Assembly: GCA_002691625.1 (NCBI GenBank)
Contig: NZIK01000105.1
Span: 56,512-111,922 of the forward strand
Reading direction: 5' to 3'
Origin: Alteromonadaceae bacterium
GTDB lineage: Bacteria > Pseudomonadota > Gammaproteobacteria > Enterobacterales > Alteromonadaceae
Length of the DNA: 55,411 nt
In this document: piece by piece, positions 37,024 through 46,359 of the stretch
Layout of the letters: each line of letters starts with the position of its first letter
Position numbering within the stretch: the stretch's first letter is position 1
Notes under the pieces: model-generated
The model's database searches: none
What the model was told of the DNA's origin: nothing
The model's input: only the letters and a program-made list of their open reading frames with translations
Position numbers and translations under genes: made by a program

Positions 37024-37860
37024 ATGATTACATCTCCCCCTCACTTTATTGGTATTGGTGCGCAACGTTCGGGTACCAGTTGGATGTTCGAGTGCTTTCT
37101 CGAACACCCTGAAATATTTATGCCCCAAAAGGAAATGCAGTTTTTTAATAAGCGGCCATTAAGTGAGCTTGACAAATACCTTATTAAATTCACTGACAAA
37201 TCAAAGGTTTGTGGTGAAATAACCCCCGATTATTTATCCTCCCGGCAAGCCATCGACGGCATATCCAAAGTTTGTCCGGATGCAAAATTAATAATAATTT
37301 TGCGTAACCCTGTTGAGCGCACGAGGAGCTCTTATTCTTTGTATAAAGAACGTGATGTCACCGATATCACCTCGTTTGATGACGTGTTCACCAGTCAATC
37401 CGTTATTTTTACCAAGAGTTTGTATGGTGAGCAGGTAGAATACTTATATAGTCAGTTTAACCCTGACAACATCAAAGTCGTTTTCTTCGATCGTATTAAG
37501 ACCGAACCTTTAAAGCTCATTCAGGAAGTTTTCGATTTCATTGGCGTGGATCCATCATTTGCTCCACAAAGTGCTACTCGAAACTTTAATGCATCTTCAG
37601 TTGGCTTTGGCAGCAAAAAAGTCGCCAGAAGGCTGACTCTAATTCAAAATTACCTGCATAAACGTGCCTGGGGAAGGTCTATCCTGAACATTAAAAAAAC
37701 CGCTTGGTTTAAAGCCTACAAGCATCGACTGGTCACTAAAAACCAGCCCTCGGCTAACGAAAATGCCAAATACTACCCGTACTTTGCTGAAGACATAGCC
37801 AAACTTGAAAAGCAAATTGGAACCAAAGTCCCTGATAGCTGGAAGTACGGCAACCTGTAA
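37024..37860 (+). CDS. Sulfotransferase
   Basis: A 278-residue cytosolic-type sulfotransferase. The 5'-phosphosulfate loop is IGAQRSGTSWMFECF (11-25). The 3'-phosphate motif is LIIILRNPVERTRSSYSLY (89-107), with the expected Arg and Ser. It transfers sulfate from PAPS to an acceptor, most plausibly a sugar of the exopolysaccharide, as sulfated glycans are frequent in marine bacteria. It stands alone on the plus strand and converges on the next gene, with 51 bases between the stops. The surrounding DNA looks AT-richer than the core locus. Confidence 0.9.
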   Translation: MITSPPHFIGIGAQRSGTSWMFECFLEHPEIFMPQKEMQFFNKRPLSELDKYLIKFTDKSKVCGEITPDYLSSRQAIDGISKVCPDAKLIIILRNPVERTRSSYSLYKERDVTDITSFDDVFTSQSVIFTKSLYGEQVEYLYSQFNPDNIKVVFFDRIKTEPLKLIQEVFDFIGVDPSFAPQSATRNFNASSVGFGSKKVARRLTLIQNYLHKRAWGRSILNIKKTAWFKAYKHRLVTKNQPSANENAKYYPYFAEDIAKLEKQIGTKVPDSWKYGNL

Positions 37861-37911
37861 CAGCTGTACTTCGCTAACTCGAAAAGCGCCCTGTTGAGCC
37901 GCCAAAAACCA

Positions 37912-38802
37912 CTAAATCATGGTTTGCTTTTTATCGGTCGCTCGCCAGCCAATATAAGACTGTAAGCTCTCGAGTAAGGCTTTCACCCTCTTATTTAGCC
38001 CTATCGGCTTTTCGCTAGCCTCAATTGAGCTAATGCCAAATTGTGTAAGAAAACTTTTTGATAATGGCAGTCCGTATTTACCCGGATTTTGCGCGGAGTG
38101 ATTTTCGCCGGTATTCAGAATCCACGCCACGGCAGGTACTAACAGCTCCCGCACCTGCAGACCTTTAGAGCGAAAGGTGTGAAGTTGATGACGATGATTG
38201 CCAAGTATCTGCTTTAGAAAGAAGGGGTCGACGGCTTCATAGATTCTCTCCTTATTCAATCCCTGCCTATACTCCAGTTGAGATAAGCCGGAAAGTTTCA
38301 TGAGCACCGCAAAACTATAGATGTAAACCGAACCGCAATAGCGACAAAGGCCAAACTTTTTCAAAAAAGTCTTCTCTGCCAAATTAACTACATACCCTGA
38401 ATTTGCATAGAACAAATCACTGGCTGAAGACTTATACACGTGTTCAATAGTATCAATATTAAACCAATCATCACCGTCTATTACATAGACATAATCGGGC
38501 GAAAAACGTTTTGCATAAAGCAATCCAATCGAAATTTTACATCCCTTATCATCTTTTACTAAATCTAAAGGTACCTGAGTGCCCTTATTCGTGTCAGGAG
38601 GTGGAAAATCGACTGCCACAAACTCAGTATTGTTAAAGGTTTCTGGCACTGGCGGTACCTCATTGCAGACAACAACGATTTTGTAAGGTCGGTTTGTATG
38701 TTGAGCATTTAAAGACTCAATAGTGTTATTTAAAAACGTCAGCACGCTGGCATAATCATTCGACGAAGCCGGATGACGAATTGGACAAACAAATACAAAC
38801 AT
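37912..38802 (-). CDS. Putative GT-A glycosyltransferase
   Basis: A 296-residue protein. The start FVFVCPIRHPASSNDYASVL (2-21), YKIVVVCNEVPP (about 43-54) and the acidic motif YVYVIDGDDWFNIDTIEHVY (about 106-125) indicate a GT-A fold with a DxD-type metal site (DGDD). It does not look like a standard family 2 member, and I cannot name a subfamily. No signal peptide or membrane segment is obvious. It is followed downstream only by the convergent sulfotransferase gene. The donor sugar and linkage are unknown. Confidence 0.68.
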   Translation of the reverse strand: MFVFVCPIRHPASSNDYASVLTFLNNTIESLNAQHTNRPYKIVVVCNEVPPVPETFNNTEFVAVDFPPPDTNKGTQVPLDLVKDDKGCKISIGLLYAKRFSPDYVYVIDGDDWFNIDTIEHVYKSSASDLFYANSGYVVNLAEKTFLKKFGLCRYCGSVYIYSFAVLMKLSGLSQLEYRQGLNKERIYEAVDPFFLKQILGNHRHQLHTFRSKGLQVRELLVPAVAWILNTGENHSAQNPGKYGLPLSKSFLTQFGISSIEASEKPIGLNKRVKALLESLQSYIGWRATDKKQTMI

Positions 38803-38886
38803 ACTTAAACCTTAATTAAAGACAACGCAAAACGAATCATGAAAATATATGCTGAACTTTTTAAGTTGCATCATTTTAACCATCGG

Positions 38887-39768
38887 CTATTTCCCTCTTA
38901 ATTTGCGAAGCATTTTTAAAGAAAACAGCGGGTGACCAAACAATTGCGATTTGAATAAGCGTATTTGCTCAGGTAAATTAAAGTTACGCTGCAAGTTGGA
39001 GTCCGCCGCCTTCCCGCCATGATGAATACAGGTTGCGGAACTTAAATGCTCGCAGGCTATCGCGGTTACTTTGAGCTCCAGTAATCTTGGCGCAAATTGA
39101 TCATATGGTTTGGAGCCATACCACCCCCCGGAAAATAGCCATCGACCAACATGATACGCACCGGATTCATTAAAAAAATGCTTTAACATTTCAAAACTAT
39201 TGGTTTCACAAAAAGCACGTTCTGCCTGTTGAAACACTCTGTGACATCCGGCAATAAATAAACTACTGGCAGACTCATTTAAATAAAATAAGGCAGATCT
39301 GACAAAATGTTTATGAGAGATCCCCATCACCACAGACTGGTACGGAAGTTTAACAGTTTCACCTAATTGAACAGGCTTTTCCAGCTTAGAATAACGCTCA
39401 ATCTGACTCAGGAAATTGATGATTTTCCAATAAAACAACTTAAAATGACTAAAAACGGTGTCATTAAACAATACGAATGACTTAGCACCGTGCTCAGCAA
39501 CAATGTACTCCATTCCTTCCACCCACGCAGAAAACTCTCCGTATTTATTAGAGCCACGTAGTTGCTGTACTTTCGAAGATAAACTAGTGAACTGATTGAT
39601 TTCTGCTTTAAGCATCCCCGATGAATTATCAACTAAAACAATGCCCTCTACACCATTTCTCAGTAGTATTTCCAGTAGAGCTTCCAGCTTATGGTAGTTT
39701 CGCGTCACTCTTTCCTGTGAGTAAAGACAAAAAACCACCCAGGTATTACGAAAATTTGCGGGATTCAA
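38887..39768 (-). CDS. Hypothetical protein, possible glycosyltransferase
   Basis: A 293-residue protein I do not recognise with certainty. Near the N-terminus it has WVVFCLYSQERV, then GIVLVDNSSG (about 42-51), NKYGEFSAWVEGMEYI (about 74-89) and FVLFNDTVFSHFK (about 98-110). This order resembles capsule-type GT-A proteins, with a nucleotide-binding strand, a GEF-WxEG segment and an NDT acidic position. There is no membrane segment. It lies 84 bases upstream of the gene ending at 37912 on the same strand. Glycosyltransferase is the best guess; low certainty. Confidence 0.5.
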   Translation of the reverse strand: MNPANFRNTWVVFCLYSQERVTRNYHKLEALLEILLRNGVEGIVLVDNSSGMLKAEINQFTSLSSKVQQLRGSNKYGEFSAWVEGMEYIVAEHGAKSFVLFNDTVFSHFKLFYWKIINFLSQIERYSKLEKPVQLGETVKLPYQSVVMGISHKHFVRSALFYLNESASSLFIAGCHRVFQQAERAFCETNSFEMLKHFFNESGAYHVGRWLFSGGWYGSKPYDQFAPRLLELKVTAIACEHLSSATCIHHGGKAADSNLQRNFNLPEQIRLFKSQLFGHPLFSLKMLRKLRGK

Positions 39769-40020
39769 ATCGATTTCCTGCAGAACGGGATAAGATAGTT
39801 AAACATCCTTTATATCACTAACATATTACAGAGCCAATGAAATCAATCTCAAAAGCAGGTAAAACAACTGGACTGCCTGATAAATCGAATGATATGCAAC
39901 TTTATTGCAACAACGTTGAAAGATTTACGCTAAAAAACCGATGCTTAATTTTTTATTGTCTGCAACAATAGGTCGATGATGGTATCAAGCCAGAACTAGT
40001 AAACTAAAGGGATATTCTCA
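39769..40020. other. Divergent intergenic region
   Basis: A 252-base AT-rich stretch between divergent genes that probably carries both promoters. AAAGGGA at about 40006-40012 is the ribosome binding site of the gene at 40021. I see no other feature that I can support. Confidence 0.4.
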
Positions 40021-41151
40021 ATGCGGGTCGGCATTTTCGTTGAAGTAGTCAAAGCACAATTCCATACCGGAATATCCAGATATGTAAAAAAATTAGTCGA
40101 AACGCTGGTCAGTCAGCACCATTCTGATGTCACCTTTTACCTTTATTACCAACATCAGCCCGGAGAGCAAAAGCTTGACTGGCTAACCGATAATAAACAG
40201 GTCAAACACCGCCCGCTCTGGACACCGGTAAATCTACTTAGCGAACACCCCAGTGTCTGGTGGAAATATTATCTGCCGCTGGTAATGAAACTAGACAGAT
40301 TAGATATATTCCACGGCCCTAATCATAATGTTCCGGTTAAAAGTAAAATACCATCGGTTTTAACCATTCATGATATTGCCTACTTTTACATGAAGGTGCA
40401 TGGCGATGGTCTCGACAGAATGCTCAAACGAACTACTCTTGAGAATATGGCAAGCGCTACGCATATAGTCGCGGTCTCTCAATCTACTGCTAATGACATT
40501 ATCAGGGAAGGCGCAGCAGCAGAAAAAACTTCGGTAATCTATCAGGGATATGAACCGAATCCAGGAGAGGCGACTGAATCCACCAATATCATAAACCAAC
40601 CCATCGCTTCCATGTCCCCCTATTTACTGTTTATCGGGACCGTGCAACCACGCAAAAACGTTGAATATCTGGTTGATGAATTTGCCAAAATCAGTTCGAA
40701 GATACCGCACACACTTATTATCGCCGGCGCTCCTGGCGAATCGCAACGTACCGTTGAGCAAAAAATTGCTGAATATGGGTTGGGCGAAAAAGTCTTACTG
40801 ACTGGCTTTATCTCTGATGAAGAGCGTCACACTTTATACAAACATGCCGACGCCTTCCTGTACCCGAGCCTTTATGAAGGCTTTGGCCTGGTTATCCTTG
40901 AAGCAATGTCCTATGGTGTGCCGGTTATCACTGGCAACAACAGCTCGCTGCCCGAGGCGGCAGGTGACGCTGGAATAAAAGTGGATATAACAATTCAAGG
41001 CGCATTTAGTGAGGCGATTCTCAAACTGATAAATGACCCACAGCTAAAAGAAGAGCTAATAGAAAAGGGACTCACTCACTGTCATTCATTTGGCTGGGAA
41101 GAGTCTGCCAGGCAGATGATGACACTGTATCGTCAACTCGCCCGGTCTTAG
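40021..41151 (+). CDS. Family 4 glycosyltransferase (mannosyltransferase-like)
   Basis: A 376-residue GT-B protein. The acceptor half has AQFHTGISRYVKKLVETL (13-30) and DIFHGPNHNVPVKSKIPSVL. The donor half has LLFIGTVQPRKNVEYLVDEF (about 202-221) and LYPSLYEGFGLVILEAMSYG (about 280-299) with the EX7E motif. The GTVQPRKN pattern is common in WbaZ-like mannosyl- and related transferases. Its last four bases overlap the end of the convergent gene at 41148, so the two genes share stop-codon sequence and transcripts may interfere. Confidence 0.88.
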   Translation: MRVGIFVEVVKAQFHTGISRYVKKLVETLVSQHHSDVTFYLYYQHQPGEQKLDWLTDNKQVKHRPLWTPVNLLSEHPSVWWKYYLPLVMKLDRLDIFHGPNHNVPVKSKIPSVLTIHDIAYFYMKVHGDGLDRMLKRTTLENMASATHIVAVSQSTANDIIREGAAAEKTSVIYQGYEPNPGEATESTNIINQPIASMSPYLLFIGTVQPRKNVEYLVDEFAKISSKIPHTLIIAGAPGESQRTVEQKIAEYGLGEKVLLTGFISDEERHTLYKHADAFLYPSLYEGFGLVILEAMSYGVPVITGNNSSLPEAAGDAGIKVDITIQGAFSEAILKLINDPQLKEELIEKGLTHCHSFGWEESARQMMTLYRQLARS

Positions 41152-42299
41152 CCTTTAGCAAACACCGAGCGGGCGTTTATTGCCGCATTGTCCCAGTCAA
41201 AGGCCTCAACCGAATGTTTTCGACCTGCTTTCCCATAGGCTTCACAGCGAGCCGGGTCTTCTATAAATGAAGTGATAACGTCGACCAGGGCACTTACCTT
41301 GGTGGCATCCACAATTTCACCGGTTTCACCGGCAAGCAATGTTTCTTTAGTGCCACCTGAGTCACCGGCAATAACAGGTTTTGCACAGGCCTGCGCTTCC
41401 ACCAGTACCATACCAAAACCTTCGATGTCCTGTCCTTCTGTTCGGTTGGGCAGAATAAACACATCGCATTGCTGATAGCATTTGATCATGGTTTCATCGT
41501 CACAATCCGTTAGCATTTGAACGTGATCCTGTAACGCCAGCGACTCAATCAAGTGCTCCAGATCAGTACGGCTCTCGCCATGTCCAATGATCACATAGTG
41601 AGCCTGTGGACAGCGCTTTAAAATCTCAGGCATGGCTTCAATCATTTTGTCCTGCCCTTTACGAGCCTGCAATCGACCAACCGTCAGAATGACACTTTTT
41701 CCATCCCACCCCATGGCAGAGAGAAAATCCTCATCTTTATTTTCTACCGGATAAAACTTGTTGGTATCAGCGCCCGGATGCATTACTGTCACTTTATGGT
41801 TAACACTATCATCCACGCGACTAACGATATTGGCGCTATTGTGACTGTTGCAGATTATCTTATCGGCACTGCGCATCACCAGTTTGGTCAGACTATTTAA
41901 TTCGCGGGACAAAGCACTGGCTTCCAGATCTTCACCGTGCACGTAGCACAGGTAAGGTGTGCCCAGTGTTTTCTTCAGCATCCATGCCATCAATCCCTCA
42001 GGCAGCACTCGGCCACAATGGATGTAGCTGATGTCCTGCTCTTTCACTAACCGCCTGAGCGCTTTGAACGACTGCCAGTAATAGTTTAAACCCTGCAGAT
42101 TAGCTACACCCCATTGGGGACTGTAGAGCGGCAGACGATGAATAGCCATTGGCGCGTTGGAATCAAATACCTCGGAATCGGCCATCTTATCGGCAGCAAC
42201 AATGTAATCGTTGCCTAAACGTGAATAGAGTTCCCAGAACCAGCGACCGCTGCCTCCGGATGCAGGCGGGAAGTTCTGAGTTAGTACCAGCGTCTTCAA
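41148..42299 (-). CDS. Family 4 glycosyltransferase
   Basis: A 383-residue GT-B protein. LTQNFPPASGGSGRWFWELY (5-24) is the acceptor-side glycine loop, YIHCGRVLPEGLMAW follows, and the donor site includes ILTVGRLQARKGQDKMIEAM (about 208-227) and TEGQDIEGFGMVLVEAQACA (about 288-307) with EX7E. It is PimB-like in pattern. It ends convergently with the preceding gene, sharing four bases, and has the 240-base intergenic region 42300-42539 upstream, shared with the divergent sugar transferase. Confidence 0.88.
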   Translation of the reverse strand: MKTLVLTQNFPPASGGSGRWFWELYSRLGNDYIVAADKMADSEVFDSNAPMAIHRLPLYSPQWGVANLQGLNYYWQSFKALRRLVKEQDISYIHCGRVLPEGLMAWMLKKTLGTPYLCYVHGEDLEASALSRELNSLTKLVMRSADKIICNSHNSANIVSRVDDSVNHKVTVMHPGADTNKFYPVENKDEDFLSAMGWDGKSVILTVGRLQARKGQDKMIEAMPEILKRCPQAHYVIIGHGESRTDLEHLIESLALQDHVQMLTDCDDETMIKCYQQCDVFILPNRTEGQDIEGFGMVLVEAQACAKPVIAGDSGGTKETLLAGETGEIVDATKVSALVDVITSFIEDPARCEAYGKAGRKHSVEAFDWDNAAINARSVFAKG

Positions 42300-42539
42300 T
42301 GATTACTCCGAAAAATGATTGAAATACCAACTCTCTGCAGAATAGCGTTGGCTCGGGAAAGTGTAAATAAGCATTTGCTTTGCAAAGGCATTTATAAACC
42401 GCTTGGGACGTAATCAGCAATCGTTCAGATACAGTCTGTGGCAGAAATCTGATTCACATGCCCTTATGGCTTTTTATTCATCAGAAAGCATAATACACTA
42501 ATCAAAACATATGCCTATAACAACTAAACGAGATCACTC

Positions 42540-43763
42540 TTGCACTGTTTGTACCTTGCCCAGCGGATACCTTTTCCGCCAAATAAAGGAGAGAAACTAC
42601 GCTCTTTCCATCAGATAAACTTTTTGCGCAAAAATGGCATAGAAGTGACGGTAGCTGCTCCTTTCGAACAGTCAGATGAACTCGAATATTTCAAAAGACT
42701 GGAGCAGGATTACGGCTGCCACACACTTAGTCAGCCACTTAGTCACAAACTGCTACGTTATTTGTCTGGTATCGCCGGCAACACCTCTTTGAGCGAAGCG
42801 CATTTTTATAACAGCGGATTACAGAAACAAATAGATGATTTACTAATGCGGCAAAATATTGATGCCATCGTTTGTACTGCTTCCAGCATGGCGAATTATG
42901 TTTTCCGCTCCACGGCATTAGCAAAAATAGCCAGGCGCCCCCGCCTTATCATGGATTTCATGGACATGGATTCTCACAAATGGCTTCAGTATTCATGCAA
43001 CACCAAACCGCCAATGCGTTGGGTGTATCAACGGGAAGCCAGTTTGGTCAAACGCCTTGAAAATCGGATAGGAAGCCAGTTCGATGCTTGCTTTTTTGTT
43101 GCCGAACCAGAGACTAATTTGTACAAACAGCAAACGGGAAATCCTGCAGCCGAGGTGTTATCTATTGGCAATGGCATTGACCCTGCTGAATTTTACCCGA
43201 CGACTCATCCCACAGAAGTAACAACGCCACATTTGTTGTTTGCCGGTGTGATGGATTATACGCCTAACGTAGATGCTATGCTGTGGTTTTATAACGAGGT
43301 CTGGCCGAGCGTGTTAACCCGTTGGCCCGATGCTACGCTAACTATCGCTGGCATGAACCCAACCCCGGCTATCGCCAGATTGCAAGGCGTAAACAATGTG
43401 AGAGTCACTGGATTTGTAGAAGACATATTACCCTACTTCCATGAGAGCAACATATTTGTTGCGCCATTTCGGATAGCCCGCGGCATTCAGAACAAAATCC
43501 TGCAGGCCTTTGCGTGCGGGTTACCTGTGGTCAGCACCTCAATGGGAGCTGAAGGTATAAAGTGCACGCCGGGGCAAAATATTGAGGTCGGTGACGAGCC
43601 AAATGATATGTTTGATGCCATCAAACGATTAATGGCAGCCCCTCACCACTACCAGTCTGTACGCAATAGTGCCCTGGCAACTATCGACGAACACTATTCC
43701 TGGGACGGCATTCTGACCCCTTTGTTACAACTGCTCGACAACGATAAGGCGACTGCTCAATGA
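42540..43763 (+). CDS. XrtA/EpsH1-associated sugar transferase (stp1-like)
   Basis: A 407-residue GT-B glycosyltransferase. The start is TTG 42540; the residues immediately after it (HCLYLAQRIPFPPNKGEKLR) match the usual N-terminus of the family, and no nearer ATG fits. Other marks are LIMDFMDMDSHKW (about 138-150) and the donor-side IARGIQNKILQAFACGLPVV (about 314-333). These are typical of the PEP-CTERM/EpsH1 sugar transferase 1 family. It overlaps the acetyltransferase start by four bases (ATGA). The donor sugar is unknown. Confidence 0.88.
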   Translation: MHCLYLAQRIPFPPNKGEKLRSFHQINFLRKNGIEVTVAAPFEQSDELEYFKRLEQDYGCHTLSQPLSHKLLRYLSGIAGNTSLSEAHFYNSGLQKQIDDLLMRQNIDAIVCTASSMANYVFRSTALAKIARRPRLIMDFMDMDSHKWLQYSCNTKPPMRWVYQREASLVKRLENRIGSQFDACFFVAEPETNLYKQQTGNPAAEVLSIGNGIDPAEFYPTTHPTEVTTPHLLFAGVMDYTPNVDAMLWFYNEVWPSVLTRWPDATLTIAGMNPTPAIARLQGVNNVRVTGFVEDILPYFHESNIFVAPFRIARGIQNKILQAFACGLPVVSTSMGAEGIKCTPGQNIEVGDEPNDMFDAIKRLMAAPHHYQSVRNSALATIDEHYSWDGILTPLLQLLDNDKATAQ

Positions 43764-44356
43764 AAGCCTTTGTCAAAATGCTCTTAAGGCTATTGTTCGT
43801 GATCCTTTCCCTGCCCTTTTATCTGTTGTTTAAGCTACAAAGTGCATTAATGGGGGCTGATCAGGCAACTACCAGTTGGTCACAGTTAATGAGTCTGTGG
43901 CCGGGAATGCTGGGCGTCTATTTAAGAGCTGCATTTTACTCACTCATCTTTAAGCACACCAGTCAGGAGCTGGTTATCGGTTTCGGTACCTTATTCTCCC
44001 AACATGACACACAAATCGGCGCAGGTACCTATATCGGACCGCAGTGCAATATAGGCAAATGCACCATAGGGAAAAACTGCTTATTAGGCAGCGCCGTGCA
44101 TATTATGAGCGGCAAAGGTCAGCATAACTTCTCAGACCCGGAGACTCCACTACGTGAACAAGGAGGCGTTTTTACTCAGGTAACTATTGGCGAGGATAGC
44201 TGGCTGGGTAACGGGGCGTTGGTGATGGCCGACGTCGGTAAAAAATGTGTGATTGGTGCAGGGAGTGTGGTTATCAACCCCGTACCTGACTACGCCATTG
44301 TAGGTGGTAATCCGGCTAAAGTTCTCGGCAGCCGAAAGCCTGCCGGGGAGTCATAG
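43760..44356 (+). CDS. Hexapeptide-repeat acyltransferase
   Basis: A 198-residue protein with an N-terminal hydrophobic segment (about 5-28). A left-handed beta-helix follows, built from hexapeptide repeats: IGAGTYIGPQCNIGKCTIGKNCLLG (about 88-112, described here across several repeats), then VTIGEDSWLGNGALVM and VIGAGSVV. The end, YAIVGGNPAKVLG, is the standard closing motif of sugar O-acetyltransferases. It probably adds acetyl or a similar acyl group to the polymer at the membrane. It overlaps the upstream gene by 4 bases and lies 1 base before the beta-helix gene. Confidence 0.88.
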   Translation: MKAFVKMLLRLLFVILSLPFYLLFKLQSALMGADQATTSWSQLMSLWPGMLGVYLRAAFYSLIFKHTSQELVIGFGTLFSQHDTQIGAGTYIGPQCNIGKCTIGKNCLLGSAVHIMSGKGQHNFSDPETPLREQGGVFTQVTIGEDSWLGNGALVMADVGKKCVIGAGSVVINPVPDYAIVGGNPAKVLGSRKPAGES

Positions 44357-44357
44357 A

Positions 44358-45467
44358 ATGCAACGCTTAGTCCGCCTGGCTTTTCTAACGCTATTCGCTT
44401 CTTTATGCCAGGCTGATGAATTACCTATCTCTCAGCAATATCAATATACCGTCAAAGTTGATACTGTGCAGGGGCTTTACAAAGCCGTCAAACTAGCCAA
44501 TCAGCGAGGCAATACACTTATCCTTATTGCCGATGGTATCTATCAGCTCAGTTCGACCCTCAATATCACTGGCAATCATGTTGCATTGAAGTCAGCTTCA
44601 GGCGATCCCGACACCACTATTCTGCGTGGCGCGGGAATGGTCCCATCCAAACGGGTTAAAAACCTTATCAGGGTAACCGGGCACCACTTTACATTTTCAG
44701 GCTTAACCGCGGAATCAGCTCCCCATCATATTATCCAGATCGTGGGGGAAGCCAATGCCGACTATGCCGTTATTGAACACTGTGTGTTACAGAATGCTTA
44801 TGAACAACTACTTAAAGTCAGTCACCGGGCTAATAGCCCAACGGCGGCAGACCACGGCATTATCCGTCACTGCACCTTCGGCTATACTGAGGGTATTGGA
44901 CCTCAGTATTATATTGGTGGTGTGGATTTACACCTTGGTCAGCACTGGTTAATTGATTCCAACCAGTTTTTTGGTATAGCCAGCCCTGCAGACAGAGTAG
45001 CTGAGCATGCGATTCACTTGTGGAATAATAGTGGTCACAATCAGGTAGTCGACAATATTGTTATCAACAGCGACCGCGGCATAGGTTTTGGTATGGGAGG
45101 CAGAGGTAATCAGGGCGGGTTGATTAGCGGCAACATAATTTATCACGCCGATAATAATCATCCTTATGCCGACGCCGGCATCATTCTTGAATCCTCCCCT
45201 GACACCACGGTCAAGCAAAACTGGGTGCTCCAACATCATGGGTATCCAAACGCCATTGAATACCGCTTTGAAGCAACCCAAGGCGTTTTGATTGCAGAAA
45301 ACGGCACGAATAAAAAGATCCGCAAGCGTAGTAGCGGAAGTGCAGAATTAAAAGATAATTATCGCTTAACCGAACTGCCATCGGCCCTGAAAAGAACCAT
45401 CATCGAACGCTTCCCCGCGCACTATCAACAACAGGTGTTTGACACGCTTTACCCGGCTCGTAATTAA
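44358..45467 (+). CDS. Secreted right-handed beta-helix protein (polysaccharide-lyase-like)
   Basis: A 369-residue protein starting at ATG 44358; an in-frame extension to 44304 would overlap the acetyltransferase gene. The signal peptide ends near residue 19 (CQA). The mature part shows the parallel beta-helix pattern of PL6/NosD-like proteins: ILIADGIYQLSSTLNITGNH (about 55-74), HIIQIVGEANADYAVIEHCV, and AIHLWNNSGHNQVVDNIVIN. Such proteins are often lyases or epimerases acting on uronate polymers. In this position it may trim the exopolysaccharide in the periplasm. Its end overlaps the convergent FkbM gene by four bases. Confidence 0.75.
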   Translation: MQRLVRLAFLTLFASLCQADELPISQQYQYTVKVDTVQGLYKAVKLANQRGNTLILIADGIYQLSSTLNITGNHVALKSASGDPDTTILRGAGMVPSKRVKNLIRVTGHHFTFSGLTAESAPHHIIQIVGEANADYAVIEHCVLQNAYEQLLKVSHRANSPTAADHGIIRHCTFGYTEGIGPQYYIGGVDLHLGQHWLIDSNQFFGIASPADRVAEHAIHLWNNSGHNQVVDNIVINSDRGIGFGMGGRGNQGGLISGNIIYHADNNHPYADAGIILESSPDTTVKQNWVLQHHGYPNAIEYRFEATQGVLIAENGTNKKIRKRSSGSAELKDNYRLTELPSALKRTIIERFPAHYQQQVFDTLYPARN

Positions 45468-46357
45468 AGCAAATGCTGCAGGGATGGAGTTAGTGCTATC
45501 ACGTCGTATTGCTGCCCTGGAAACTGATTAAAAAAAGGTTGCTGTCTGTCAACCTTCCGCTGACCAAACATAGGCACAAACCAACTCACATCGAGTATCG
45601 TTTCAATTTCGCCAAACATATCTTCTGGCGTTTGCCCTTGGGAAGCCAGTACCTCAGGATGTATCTCCAGCAGGAACACTACGCCAGAAGCACGCTGAAT
45701 ACTCGCCAAAGCCCCTTTTACAGCAGGAATTTCCTGGCCTTCCACATCAATTTTGAGCACCAGAATATCCGCCAGGTTTATAACATTGTCAGCCAGAAAG
45801 CTATCAATTGAGGTTACTCTGGTATCTCCGGTAGAGCCCCGCACAATATGGCCTTCGTGATCACCGGTTTGACTATTTTCAGTGGTAAAACTCACCATGC
45901 CGTTAAAGTCAGAAACCGCCTGATTCACCGCCAGAGCAGGAACCTCGAGCCCGGCAAGGTTGTAACTAAGCATGGCGTAAGAGCCAGGATTGGGTTCAAA
46001 AGCCACGATATTCTGCAGCCGGGTGCAGTTTCTCGATACCAGAGCACTCACAGTGCCTATGTCAGCCCCCAAATCAAAAAAAGAAAAGGGACCCAGCTTA
46101 TTGAGCAAATCGCAAAATGGGCCAAATTCATCCGGATAATAATTGTCCGGCCCACCCTCGAGCCAAAAGCACCACTCATCGACCGGCAGAACAAAACTGG
46201 CCTGGTCGAACTGATAACGCACATAGCAATCTGAGTAATGCTTACACATCCACCGATAAAAAGCATATTTGCCTTTAACGTTATGCAACTGGCTCCACAC
46301 CACTAGCCGGTTTAACCAGCCAGGCAGGGCTCGCAGACTGCCAACGAGTTTGGACAC
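45464..46357 (-). CDS. FkbM-family methyltransferase
   Basis: A 297-residue SAM-dependent methyltransferase. Motif I is FSFFDLGADIGTVSALVSRN (about 92-111), followed by IVAFEPNPGSYAMLSYNLAG (about 117-136) and VLKIDVEGQEIPAVKGAL, which are hallmarks of FkbM enzymes that O-methylate sugars or similar hydroxyls. It lies 2 bases after the exosortase gene on the same strand and is probably the last gene of the operon 50176 to 45464. The substrate is presumably a sugar of the polymer. Confidence 0.9.
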   Translation of the reverse strand: MSKLVGSLRALPGWLNRLVVWSQLHNVKGKYAFYRWMCKHYSDCYVRYQFDQASFVLPVDEWCFWLEGGPDNYYPDEFGPFCDLLNKLGPFSFFDLGADIGTVSALVSRNCTRLQNIVAFEPNPGSYAMLSYNLAGLEVPALAVNQAVSDFNGMVSFTTENSQTGDHEGHIVRGSTGDTRVTSIDSFLADNVINLADILVLKIDVEGQEIPAVKGALASIQRASGVVFLLEIHPEVLASQGQTPEDMFGEIETILDVSWFVPMFGQRKVDRQQPFFNQFPGQQYDVIALTPSLQHLL

Positions 46358-46359
46358 AG

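Noticed and set aside
44304-44357. Upstream start of the beta-helix gene
   Set aside because: It overlaps the acetyltransferase C-terminus and would destroy the clear signal peptide that begins at 44358.
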